Assembly (NCBI GenBank): GCA_002841115.1 | Contig: PHEC01000014.1 | Location: 1 to 33,631 of the forward strand | Direction of reading: 5' to 3' | Source: Alphaproteobacteria bacterium HGW-Alphaproteobacteria-6 | GTDB taxonomy: Bacteria; Pseudomonadota; Alphaproteobacteria; Rhodobacterales; Rhodobacteraceae | DNA length: 33,631 bases | In this document: positions 15,613 through 24,700 of the stretch, piece after piece | Numbering within the stretch: the first letter of the stretch is position 1 | Layout: every line of letters begins with the position of its first letter | Program-made: the position numbers and the translations under genes | The notes under the pieces: model-generated | Databases searched by the model: none | The model's input: the letters and a program-made list of their open reading frames with translations, nothing else | Told to the model about the DNA's origin: nothing

Positions 15613-16577
15613 TGGATGACCCCGATTTCCTTCGACAGCGTCACGGTTTCGGCGACGACATCATCGATCCAGGTCTGGAACTCGGCGCCGACCAGGGTGA
15701 AGGGCGCCAGGCCATTCGCCTCCATCGAGGCTTTCCATTCGTCGCTTTCGGCCACGGCCTTCAGCTTGTCGGCCCAGCCGTTGAAGGCCTCGTCCGAAAT
15801 GCCCTTGGGCACATAGAGCCCGCGCCAGTTGACCGCGACCACGTCGAAGCCCTGCTCGCGCGCGGTCGGGATGTCGTCAAAGCCCGGCACCCGCTCTTCG
15901 GTCAGGACCGCCAGTGCGCGGACCTCGCCCGACTTGATGAAGCCGACGATTTCCGACATGTCGCCGGTCATCGCCTGGGTAAAGCCGCCGACGGTCTGGG
16001 TGATCGCATCGGCGCCGCCGTCGACGCTGATGTATTTTATCTTGGTGATGTCGTTGAAGCCCGCCGCCTTGAGGACCTGCAGCGGTTTCATGTGGTCAAA
16101 CCCGCCAACCGCCGAGCCGCCGGCGAAGGCGACCGAGCCGGGATCGGCCTTGATCGCCTCGACCATGTCGCCCAGCGTCTGGAACGGGCTGTCCTTGGCG
16201 ACCACGATCACGCCGGGATCGGCACCGATCGCGCCGACGAAGCGGACCTGGTCGGCGGTGGCGCCGCCAAAGGCATTCTGCGCCAGCCGGGTGGTGGTCG
16301 CCGACGAGGCCGCGACGATCAGGTTGGCATCCTCGCTGCGGTCATTGACGACGGTCGAATAGGCAAGGCCGCCACCGGCGCCGGCCATGTTGGTGACCTG
16401 CACCGGGGCATCGACCAGCTTCAGATCGTAAAGGATCTTGCCGACCTGACGGCAGGTGAAGTCCCAGCCGCCGCCGGGGTTGGCCGGGGCGATACATTCG
16501 GCCGCCCAGCCCGACGAGGTGGCCATGAGGCTGATCGCGGCGCTGGTGCCCAGCGCCTTCAGAAGCGTGAATTTCAT
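15609..16577 (-). CDS. tctC: TTT transporter substrate-binding protein TctC
   Basis: This periplasmic binding protein delivers substrate to TctAB. The 322-residue precursor has a signal peptide ending near WAA (about residue 26) and begins the mature part ECIAPANPGGGWDFTCRQVG. The paired cysteines and NPGGGWD are typical of true tricarboxylate TctC proteins. GFDHMKPLQVLKAAG and VDGGADAITQTVGG are further family features. GGGAGG precedes the ATG. Citrate or another di/tricarboxylate is the family expectation; the downstream AtuA-like and DUF4387 genes suggest a catabolic carboxylate, but the substrate is unknown. The gene is divergent from tctD. Confidence 0.92.
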   Translation of the reverse strand: MKFTLLKALGTSAAISLMATSSGWAAECIAPANPGGGWDFTCRQVGKILYDLKLVDAPVQVTNMAGAGGGLAYSTVVNDRSEDANLIVAASSATTTRLAQNAFGGATADQVRFVGAIGADPGVIVVAKDSPFQTLGDMVEAIKADPGSVAFAGGSAVGGFDHMKPLQVLKAAGFNDITKIKYISVDGGADAITQTVGGFTQAMTGDMSEIVGFIKSGEVRALAVLTEERVPGFDDIPTAREQGFDVVAVNWRGLYVPKGISDEAFNGWADKLKAVAESDEWKASMEANGLAPFTLVGAEFQTWIDDVVAETVTLSKEIGVIQ

Positions 16578-16671
16578 GCTGTCCTCCCAGACATATGTGC
16601 TTCGAGGGTGGCGGCGACGGCGCAGGCCGAACCACCGGACCCCTTGCAGCTTGCGACGATTCGCGGAAAAG

Positions 16672-16689
16672 CTGACATGAACCTGTCAT
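16672..16689 (+). promoter_or_regulatory. Pho-box-like direct repeat upstream of tctD
   Basis: CTGACAT (16672-16678) and CTGTCAT (16683-16689) are separated by GAAC, giving an 11-base repeat period. This matches the PhoB box pattern CTGTCAT-N4-CTGTCAT at 13 of 14 repeat positions. The same bases also form TGACA-N6-TGTCA. The site ends 24 bases before the tctD start and lies about 95 bases from tctC. OmpR/PhoB-family regulators bind such 11-base-period repeats, so the binder may be PhoB or the encoded TctD itself. The rest of the 136-base divergent gap shows no clear promoter hexamers. Confidence 0.5.
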
Positions 16690-16713
16690 CCTGGCAAAAG
16701 GATTCCCGCCGCC

Positions 16714-17379
16714 ATGCGCTTCCTGCTGGTAGAGGACAACGCTGATCTGGCTGCCTCGGTGGCCGAAAGGTTGCGGCTGGATGGCCATGGCGTCGACCGC
16801 GCCGCCACGCTGGCGGAAACCCGCGACTGCCTGGCGGCGGCGTCCTATGACTTGATCCTGCTGGATATTTCCCTGCCGGACGGCGACGGTCGCGACTTTC
16901 TGGCGGCCGAACGACGGGCCGGGCGCGACACGCCGATCATCGTGATGACGGCCCGCGCGGCGGTGGTCGACCGGGTCGATGTGCTTGACCTCGGGGCCGA
17001 TGATTATGTCACCAAGCCCTTCGATTTCGCCGAACTCGAGGCGCGCTGCCGGGCGGTGCTGCGCCGGCGCGGGGTGGCCTTGCAGACGGTGCAGCAGTTT
17101 GCCGGGCTGATCTTCAACCCCCTGAACGCGACGGTGCGGGTCGGCGACGAGCTGCGCGAACTGCGCAACCGCGAGCTCAGGCTGCTGGAGATCCTGATGG
17201 CGGCGCCGGGGCGGATATTCTCGAAGAACCAGATCTGCGACCGGCTGTTTTCCTATGCCGAAAGCGTCACCGACAATGCGATCGAGGTCTATGTCGGCCG
17301 GCTGAGGCGCAAGCTTGACGGCTCGGGCGCGCGGATCGAGACGGTGCGCGGCATCGGCTACCGGCTGACCGCGCCATGA
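16714..17379 (+). CDS. tctD: OmpR/PhoB-family response regulator, TctD-like
   Basis: A 221-residue response regulator. The receiver domain (residues 1-115) has the acidic pair in LLVEDNADLA, the phosphorylated aspartate D51 in LILLDISLPDGDG, and YVTKPFDFAELEARC with the conserved lysine. The C-terminal winged helix (about 125-220) shows LRNRELRLLEILMAAPGRIF and VYVGRLRRKLDGSGARIETV, ending GIGYRLTAP. By family and position, divergent from tctCBA, it should activate the transporter genes in response to the partner kinase. Translation is coupled to tctE by ATGA. Confidence 0.93.
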   Translation: MRFLLVEDNADLAASVAERLRLDGHGVDRAATLAETRDCLAAASYDLILLDISLPDGDGRDFLAAERRAGRDTPIIVMTARAAVVDRVDVLDLGADDYVTKPFDFAELEARCRAVLRRRGVALQTVQQFAGLIFNPLNATVRVGDELRELRNRELRLLEILMAAPGRIFSKNQICDRLFSYAESVTDNAIEVYVGRLRRKLDGSGARIETVRGIGYRLTAP

Positions 17380-18764
17380 GGCGCGCCGCACTGTCGCTGC
17401 GCCTCAGGCTGGTGATCCAGCTTTTCGGCATCGCCGCGGTGCTGGCGATCGTGCTTTACCTCACCGTGCGCACCGTCGCCGATCAGGCCGCCGAGGCGAC
17501 GCAGGACGGGGTTCTGGGGGCGGCGACGCTGGCGATCGCCGAGCGCTTGCAGGGCGGCGAGGTGGGGGTCGGGCTTGATCTGCCCTACGAGGCCTTCTCG
17601 ATCCTCGGCTCGATCTCGGCCGACCGGGTGTTCTACCGGATCGATGCCGATGGCGTGCCGCTGACCGGCTATGACGATCTGCCGCGCCCCGATCAGGGCG
17701 GGGGCGAGATTGCGGCCTCGGTGGCGCCGGTCTTCTACACCAGGCCCTTCCGCGATACCGAGGTGCGGATCGCCGCGGTCGGCCGGACGGTTCTGGTGGC
17801 GCGCCGGCCGGTGCCGGTCATGGTGATGGTCGCCCAGACCCGGCAGGGGCAAGAGGCGATCGCGGCGCGGGTGGCCAACCGGGCGGCGGCGCTGGGCCTT
17901 GGGTCCTTTGCGCTGGCCGCGGCCTTGTCGCTGCTGACCGCGGGCAGCGTGTTGCGGCCGATCAACCGGCTGGCCGAGGCGGTCGGGCGGCGCGGCCCGA
18001 ACGATCTGCGCGCCGTCGATCACCCGACCCCGGTCGAATTGCGGCCGCTGGTCTTCTCGCTGAACGGCTTCATCGCGCGGCTGCGCGGCGCGCTGTCGCG
18101 CACCGAGACCTTCATCGCCGAGGCCGCCCACCACATCCGCACGCCCTTGGCCACGGTGCGGGCGCGGGCCGAGATCGCGCTGCGCCAGAGCCGGTCGGAA
18201 CCGACCCGCGAGGCGCTCCGCGCGGTGATCCGGGCGGTCGAGGAAAGCAGCCGCTCGGCCGGGCAGCTTCTGGATCATGCCACGGTGATCTACCGGTCCG
18301 ACCGGCTGACCGAGGCGCCGGTCGATCTGGCGCCACTGATCGACGGGGTCGCTGCCGGTTTCGCGCCGACCGCCGATCTGAAGGATCTGGCGCTGCGGGT
18401 GGCCGGCACCGAGGCGCCGGTGATCGTGCAGGGCGACCGGCCGCTTCTGGAAAGCGCGCTGCGCAACCTTCTTGACAATGCGGTCAAGTATTCGCCCGAG
18501 GAAACCGCGATCGACCTGACCCTGGCCCGCGACGGCGGTCAGGCGGTGATCACCGTCGCCGACCGCGGCCGCGGCCTTTCCGGCGAAGGGGCGGCGCAGC
18601 TTTCGGAACGGTTCCGGCGCGGCAGCAATGCCGGCGATGTCGTCGGCTCGGGCCTTGGCCTGACCATCGTCAGCGAGGTTGCCGCCGCCCATGGCGGGTT
18701 GTTCGAACTGGACGAACGCGAGGGAGGCGGAACATGCGCGCGATTCTCCTTGCCCTTGGCCTGA
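17376..18764 (+). CDS. tctE: Sensor histidine kinase, TctE-like
   Basis: A 462-residue membrane kinase. Membrane segment 1 (about residues 10-30, LVIQLFGIAAVLAIVLYLTV) is followed by a periplasmic sensor of roughly 130 residues, membrane segment 2 (about 168-192), and a HAMP-like linker RPINRLAEAVGRRG. The dimerisation domain carries EAAHHIRTPLATVRARAEI, with H252 as the likely phosphoacceptor and a His in the place usually held by Glu or Gln. The catalytic domain has LRNLLDNAVKYSPEE (N box), DRGRGLSGEG and GSGLGLTIVSEVAAAHGG. The periplasmic part probably matches the TctE/2CSK N-terminal type. Its 3' end overlaps the next gene by 31 bases. Confidence 0.93.
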   Translation: MRRAALSLRLRLVIQLFGIAAVLAIVLYLTVRTVADQAAEATQDGVLGAATLAIAERLQGGEVGVGLDLPYEAFSILGSISADRVFYRIDADGVPLTGYDDLPRPDQGGGEIAASVAPVFYTRPFRDTEVRIAAVGRTVLVARRPVPVMVMVAQTRQGQEAIAARVANRAAALGLGSFALAAALSLLTAGSVLRPINRLAEAVGRRGPNDLRAVDHPTPVELRPLVFSLNGFIARLRGALSRTETFIAEAAHHIRTPLATVRARAEIALRQSRSEPTREALRAVIRAVEESSRSAGQLLDHATVIYRSDRLTEAPVDLAPLIDGVAAGFAPTADLKDLALRVAGTEAPVIVQGDRPLLESALRNLLDNAVKYSPEETAIDLTLARDGGQAVITVADRGRGLSGEGAAQLSERFRRGSNAGDVVGSGLGLTIVSEVAAAHGGLFELDEREGGGTCARFSLPLA

Positions 18765-19792
18765 GCCTCGGGCTGGGCCTTGGTCTGGGCCTGGCGACCG
18801 GCGGCCGGGCGGCCGCCCTGGTGGTCGAGGAAGAGCGGCTTTTCCCGGCCAGCGGGCCGCCGGTGGCAACGCTGTCGGTGCTGTCGACGACGGATACCGC
18901 GATCCTCGGCCCGGTGATCGCCGCCTTCCAGGCCCGCAACCCCGGTGTCGCGGTGCGCTATACCGTCGCCGGCAGCCAGGAGGTCTACGCCGCCATCGCC
19001 GACGAGGGGCTGCCCTTCGATCTGGTGATCTCGTCGGCGATGGATCTTCAGATGAAGATCGCCAATGACGGGCTTGCCGCGCCGATCCGCTCGGCGGCGA
19101 CCGAGACACTGCCGGACTGGGCGCATTGGCAGGACCGGCTGCATGCCTTCGCGCAGGAGACCGTGGTGCTGATCGTCTCGCGCCGCGGCCTTGACGGGCT
19201 GGCGCTGCCGCAGACCCGGCGCGACCTGATCGAGATCCTGCGCGACAATCCCGAGAGGTTCCGCGGCCGCATCGGCACCTATGATCCGCGGCTTTCCGGG
19301 GCGGGCTATCTTTTCGCCACCCAGGACACGCGCCAGTCCGACAGCTACTGGCGGCTGGCCGAGGTGACCGGCGGTCTGGCACCACGGCTTTACACGTCAA
19401 GCATCGACATGATCACCGACCTTCAGACCGGCCGGCTGATCCTGGCCTACAACGTTCTGGGCAGCTATGCCGGGCCGCGGCTGGCAGAGGATCCCGACGC
19501 CGAGGTGATCGCACTTCAGGATTATACGCTGACGCTGTTGCGCACCGCGCTGGTGCCGCGCAACGCCGCGCGGCCCGATCTTGGCGCTGCCTTTCTCGAC
19601 TTTCTGCTCGGGCCCGAGGGGCGGGCGCTGATGCGCGACAAGGCCGGACTGCCGCCGATCGACGAGGCGGCGCTGGCGCAGGCGCCGCATCTGCGGCCGA
19701 TGCGGCTTGATCCCGGGCTTCTGGTCTTTCTCGACCGGATGAAACGGGCCGAGTTTCTGTCGGAGTGGGCGGCAACGCTGAACCGGAACTGA
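18734..19792 (+). CDS. Periplasmic substrate-binding protein, Fe3+/AfuA-type
   Basis: A 352-residue exported binding protein of the COG1840 (ferric-iron/phosphosugar-type) superfamily. The signal peptide has a very regular Leu-Gly core (ALGLSLGLGLGLGLATGG) cleaved near GRAAA. The mature part shows LSVLSTTDTAILGPVIAAF, DLVISSAMDLQMK, RFRGRIGTYDPRLSGAGYLF, DLQTGRLILAYNVLGSYAG and AFLDFLLGPEGRALMRD, which fit this class. GGGAGGCGGAAC before the ATG is an excellent ribosome site although the start lies 31 bases inside tctE. No ABC permease or ATPase gene accompanies it, so it more likely serves the TctE kinase as a periplasmic co-sensor than as a transporter component. The ligand is unknown. Confidence 0.87.
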   Translation: MRAILLALGLSLGLGLGLGLATGGRAAALVVEEERLFPASGPPVATLSVLSTTDTAILGPVIAAFQARNPGVAVRYTVAGSQEVYAAIADEGLPFDLVISSAMDLQMKIANDGLAAPIRSAATETLPDWAHWQDRLHAFAQETVVLIVSRRGLDGLALPQTRRDLIEILRDNPERFRGRIGTYDPRLSGAGYLFATQDTRQSDSYWRLAEVTGGLAPRLYTSSIDMITDLQTGRLILAYNVLGSYAGPRLAEDPDAEVIALQDYTLTLLRTALVPRNAARPDLGAAFLDFLLGPEGRALMRDKAGLPPIDEAALAQAPHLRPMRLDPGLLVFLDRMKRAEFLSEWAATLNRN

Positions 19793-19914
19793 TGCGGAAC
19801 ATGTCAACTTCCGTCAGGATGGGCAGGATTCTGCCGGCGCCGGCGCTGGTCTTTGCGCGCGAATGCTGCAAGGAATGGCGGGTGGCCAGTCGGGGCCCAG
19901 TCGGGGCGGTGTCG

Positions 19915-21744
19915 GTGACAAGGGGTGCGTGGACAGCATGGGCGAAGGCCGGCGGCCGGGTCGGGCCTGCCTTGGCCTTCGTGCTGGCGGCCGGTGCCGC
20001 CACGGCGCTTGAGCAGATCGAACTGGTCGCGCCCGGTGCCGGGGACGACTTGCGCGACGCGCTTGGCCGGGCCTCGCTTCTGGTGCAGGCGCGCACCAAC
20101 CGGATCGCCGATCCGCAGGATCTGTTCGCCGCTGCACGCGCCGACTACGGCCGGCTCATCGGGGCGCTTTACAGCGAGGGCCATTACGGCGGCACGATCC
20201 GGATCCTGATCGACGGGCGGGAGGCCGCCGCGATCCCGCCGCTGGACGCGCCCGAGACGATCGGATCGATCCGGATCCTGGTCGACCCCGGCCCGCTCTT
20301 TCGCTTCGGCGCGGCCCGGATGCGCCCCTATGCGCCCGGCACCGATTTGCCGCCGGCCTATGCCGACGGCAAGCGGGCACGGTCGGGCGCCATCGTCGAT
20401 GCCGCCGATGCCGGCGTCACCGGCTGGCGGATGATCGGCCATGCCAAGGCGCGGGTCGCCGACCAGACGATCATCGCCGACCACCGCAGCGCCCGGCTCG
20501 ATGCGCTGATCCTGCTCGAGCTGGGGCCAAGGCTGCGGTTCGGCACGCTCGACATGACCGGATACGACCGGATGGACCCGAATCGCCTGGCAAAGATCGC
20601 CGGCTTTCCGACCGGCGAGGTGTTCTCGCCGGATGAACTTGACCGGGTGGCGACGCGGCTGCGCCGGACCGGCATCTTCCGGTCCGTCGTGCTGCGCGAG
20701 GCCGATGCGGCCGGGGCGGACGGCACGCTTGATGTGGCGCTTGCCGTGGTCGAGGCACCGCTGCGCCGCTTCGGCTTTGGCGCCGAGATCGCCAGCCTCA
20801 AGGGGCTGGATCTTTCGGGCTTCTGGATGCACCGTAACCTTCTTGGCGGTGGCGAGCGGCTGCGCGTCGACGGCGCGATCACCGGGATCGGCGGGCAGGC
20901 CGATTTCGTCGGTTACGACCTTGGCGTCAGGATCGACCGGCCCGGAACCCCGGTCGCCGATGCCTCGGCCTTCGTTCTGGCCCGGGCGACGCGCAAGGAG
21001 GTCGTCGACCTGAAGGTCGACAGCCTGACCTTCGGTTTCGGCCTGTCGCGGGCGCTGGGCGACCATCTGACCGCCGAGGCCGGCCTGTCCTATACGACCG
21101 AGACCGCCAAGGCCGGCAGCTTCAGCCGGAATTTCCAGCTGCTGTCGCTGCCGCTATCGCTGGACTGGGACAATCGCGACGACCCGCTTGATGCGCGGCG
21201 CGGCTATTTTTTCGACACCACGGTCACGCCGTTCCTTGGCTTCGGCAACACGGCTTCGGGCGCACAGTTCAAGGCCGATGCCCGTGCCTACCGCAGCTTT
21301 GGCGTCGACGACGGTCTTGTCCTGGCCGGTCGGGTGCAGGCCGGGACGGTGTCGGGCGGCACCCTGCTGTCCACCCCGCCCGAGTTCCTGTTCTTCTCGG
21401 GCGGGGTCGGCACGGTGCGCGGCCAGCCCTATCAGTCGCTGGGCGTGGCGGTGCGGCGCGCCTTCGGGTCGCAGTTCGAGACCGGCGGGCGCAGCTTCAT
21501 CGGGCTCTCGGGCGAGATGCGTGCCGATCTGTCGCGGACGATCGGCGCCGTGGCCTTCTATGATGCCGGCTATGTCGGCGCCGGGTCGCTGGGCACGGAT
21601 GGCGGCGACTGGCATTCCGGTGCCGGGCTGGGCCTGCGCTACAAGACCGGCATCGGGCCGATCCGGCTTGATGTCGCCGGGCCGGTGTCGGGGCGCACCA
21701 GCGATGGGGTCGAGATCTATATCGGCATAGGGCAGGCCTTCTGA
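19915..21744 (+). CDS. tamA: TamA/BamA-family outer-membrane protein
   Basis: An Omp85-superfamily protein of about 609 residues. It has a signal peptide (VGPALAFVLAAGAATA-LEQIE), periplasmic POTRA repeats (for example LARADYGRLIGALYSEGHYGG-like ARADYGRLIGALYSEGHY, and MDPNRLAKIAGFPTGEVFS), and a C-terminal 16-strand barrel. The barrel includes VRGQPYQSLGV, carrying the conserved RG(F/Q) turn of the family, SGEMRADLSRTIGAVAFYDAGYVG and the terminal strand GVEIYIGIGQAF. With TamB it inserts or translocates envelope components. The start is uncertain: GTG at 19915 or 19909 fits the signal peptide best, and the open frame extends further upstream. It is coupled to tamB (TGATG). The gap 19793-19914 shows no clear promoter, only a GC-rich palindrome at 19833-19844. 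Confidence 0.88.
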   Translation: MTRGAWTAWAKAGGRVGPALAFVLAAGAATALEQIELVAPGAGDDLRDALGRASLLVQARTNRIADPQDLFAAARADYGRLIGALYSEGHYGGTIRILIDGREAAAIPPLDAPETIGSIRILVDPGPLFRFGAARMRPYAPGTDLPPAYADGKRARSGAIVDAADAGVTGWRMIGHAKARVADQTIIADHRSARLDALILLELGPRLRFGTLDMTGYDRMDPNRLAKIAGFPTGEVFSPDELDRVATRLRRTGIFRSVVLREADAAGADGTLDVALAVVEAPLRRFGFGAEIASLKGLDLSGFWMHRNLLGGGERLRVDGAITGIGGQADFVGYDLGVRIDRPGTPVADASAFVLARATRKEVVDLKVDSLTFGFGLSRALGDHLTAEAGLSYTTETAKAGSFSRNFQLLSLPLSLDWDNRDDPLDARRGYFFDTTVTPFLGFGNTASGAQFKADARAYRSFGVDDGLVLAGRVQAGTVSGGTLLSTPPEFLFFSGGVGTVRGQPYQSLGVAVRRAFGSQFETGGRSFIGLSGEMRADLSRTIGAVAFYDAGYVGAGSLGTDGGDWHSGAGLGLRYKTGIGPIRLDVAGPVSGRTSDGVEIYIGIGQAF

Positions 21745-24700
21745 TGCGCGCACAGCTTCTGGCCCTTGCCCTTTGTCTGTCGCCCCTGACCGGCGTGGCG
21801 CAGGATGCGGCGCAAACCGACGCGGATCGCGGCTTTCTCGTCGGGCTGATCGAGGACAACCTGTCGGGCGCCGGGCGCTCGGTTCGGATCGACGGGTTTG
21901 CCGGCGCGCTGTCGTCGCGCGCGACCTTCGAGCAGATGACCATCGCCGACGATGACGGCGTCTGGCTGACGATCCGGCAGGGCGCGATCGGCTGGAACCG
22001 CGCGGCGCTTCTGTCCGGACGGATCGCAATCGCCGAGATGACGGCCGCCGAGATCGACCTGCCGCGCGCGCCGGTGTCCCAGCCGTCAACGCCCAGCGCC
22101 GAGGCGCCCGGCTTTGCGCTGCCCGACCTGCCGGTGTCGGTCGAGATCGGGGCGCTGACGGTGGCGCGGCTCAGGCTTGGTGCCGACCTCCTCGGCAGCG
22201 CCGCCGAGGTCAGCCTGACCGGCGCGCTGTCGCTGGCGGGTGGCGCCGGCACCACCGATCTTGCGGTCCGCCGGATCGACGGGGCCGAGGGCGACCTGTC
22301 GCTGACCGGCGCCTTCTCCAACGCGACCGGCCGCGCGACGGTCGATCTTCTGGTCAGCGAGGGCGCCGGCGGTATCGCCGCAGACCTGATCGGACTGCCG
22401 GGCCGGCCGGCGATCACGCTGGCGCTGCACGGTGCCGGCACGCTGGACGATTTTCGCAGCGATGTCGCGCTGACGACCGATGGCCAGCCGCGACTGGCCG
22501 GCACGGTCACGCTGACCGGCGAAGGCGGGGCGCGGCGCTTCAATGCCACGGTCGGCGGCGACGTGGCACCGCTTTTCCTGCCCGAATATCGGGACTTCTT
22601 CGGCCCCGACATCTCGCTTGAGGCGGAAGGGCAGCGCGATCCGGCCGGGCGGCTCGACCTGTCGCGGCTGGTGCTGCGGGCGCGGTCGGTGGCGCTGGAC
22701 GGGCGGCTGGTGATCGCTGCGACCGGCGAGCCGGTGCTGGCCGCGCTGACCGCAACCATCGCGGCAGAGGTCGGCGGGGACGGCGAAGAAGGCGGGGCCG
22801 CCACTTCGGTGCTGCTGCCGCTGCCGGGGGCACGGACGTGGATCGACCGGGCCAGCCTGGACATCGGCTATGACGCGGCCGACAGCGACGGCTGGCGGCT
22901 GGCGGGCGCGCTTGGCGGCCTTCGCCGCGACGGGATGCGCATCAATGATGTCACGCTTGCCGGATCGGGGCGGGTGGCGCGGCCCGGACAGGGTGGCGTC
23001 GCCGCGGCAAGGATCGGCGGCACGCTGACCTTCGATGCCGGCGGGATCGAGCTTGACGATGCCGCGGCGGCGGCGGCGCTTGGCCCGCGGCTGGCCGGTC
23101 GCGCGATCTTCGACTGGCGCGACGGCGGGCCGCTGCGCCTGCCGCTGTTCGACGTGACCGGCGACGGCTTTGGCGCCGCGGGCGGGTTGACATTATCCGG
23201 CCTCGACAGCGCCGGGGCGCTGAGCGGGCGGGTCCGGGCCGGGATCGACGACATCGGCCGGCTGTCCGGTCTGGTCGGCCGGCCGCTGGGCGGGTCTGCT
23301 GCACTAACCCTTGACGGGTCGGGGGCGGTTCTGGCCGGGCGCTTCGATCTTGACGCCGCAATCGAGGGCCGCGACCTGACGATCGATGTGCCCGAGGTCG
23401 ACCGGCTGATGGCCGGGCAGACGCGGGTCTCGGCCTCGGTCCGGCGCGATTCGCTCGGCACCCGGATCCGGGTGCTGGATCTGACGGCAAAGGGGCTGAC
23501 GGCACGGCTGTCAGGAGAGTTGAAGACCGGCGCCAGCGATCTGTCCGGTCATCTCGACTTCGCCGACCTGTCAGTTCTGGGGCCAGGGTACCGGGGCCGC
23601 TTGCAGGCCGAGGCGACGCTGCGCGAGACCGGGCCCTCGCGGGCCTTCACCCTTGACGGTCAGGCCGAGGGGCTGGCGATCGGTCAGGCCGAGGTTGACC
23701 GGCTGCTGGCCGGCACCACCGAGCTTGACCTTGAGGCCCGGCAAGACGAGGCCGGGGCGATCCTTCTGGACCGGCTGCGGCTGAGCAATCCGCAGGTCTC
23801 GGCCGAGGTTACCGGCACGCTGGCCGAGGCGGGCCGCCGCCTGAACCTGTCGGCGCGGCTGGCCGACCTGGCGCTGGTCGTGCCGGGCTTTCCCGGGCCG
23901 GTGACGGTCAAGGGCGACATGTCCGAAGAGGCCGCTGGATTTGGCGTCGACCTGACCGCCGAAGGGCCCGGCGCCAGTGCGCTGGCGCTGACCGGCACCG
24001 TCGCGCCGGACTTCGCGCGGGCCGACCTTGCCATCATCGGCAGCGCCCAGGCCGGGCTGATCAACCCCTTCATCGCGCCGCGCAACATCGCCGGCCTGGT
24101 GCGGTTCGACCTGCGCCTTGACGGCCCGCCCGGGCTGAATTCGCTGTCGGGCCGGGCCACCCTGGCCGACGGGCGGATCGTCGCGCCGACCTTCGGCATC
24201 GCGCTGGAGAACACCGGGGTGACTGCCGATATCGCCAATGGTTCGGCGCAGATCACCGCCGGTGGCGATGTCCGCGGCGGGCGGCGCGGCGGCGGGCGGG
24301 TCACCGCCTCGGGGCCGGTGTCGCTGGTCGCGCCCTACAACGGCGATCTGGCGATACGGCTTGACGATGTCCGGCTGCGGCAGCGCGACCTTTACGACAC
24401 CCGGCTGGACGGGACGGTATCGATCACCGGCCCGCTTGCCGGCGGCGCGATGATCCGGGGCGACATCGCGCTTGACCGGACCGAGATTCGCGTGCCCTCG
24501 ACCCCGATCGGCGGCGCGGCCGAGATCGGTCCGGTCACCCACCTGAACGAGCCGGCCGCCTCCCGCCAGACCCGCGAGCGCGCCGGCCTGATCGACGACG
24601 GATCGGACGACGCCGGGGCCGGGGCGGCCTTCGGGCTTGACTTGGCCATCGCCGCGCCCGATCGGGTCTTCGTGCGCGGCCGCGGTCTTGACGCCGAACT

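Noticed and set aside
14308-15816. 502-codon plus-strand frame opposite tctA and tctB
   Set aside because: It is antisense to clear membrane-protein genes and its composition is that of a shadow.
17358-19400. 680-codon minus-strand frame opposite tctE and the binding protein
   Set aside because: Arg/Pro/Gly-rich shadow with no domain, opposite well-supported genes.
19833-19844. GCCGGCGCCGGC palindrome upstream of tamA
   Set aside because: Short GC-only palindromes are common by chance at this base composition, and the site is in a low-information region with no second copy nearby.
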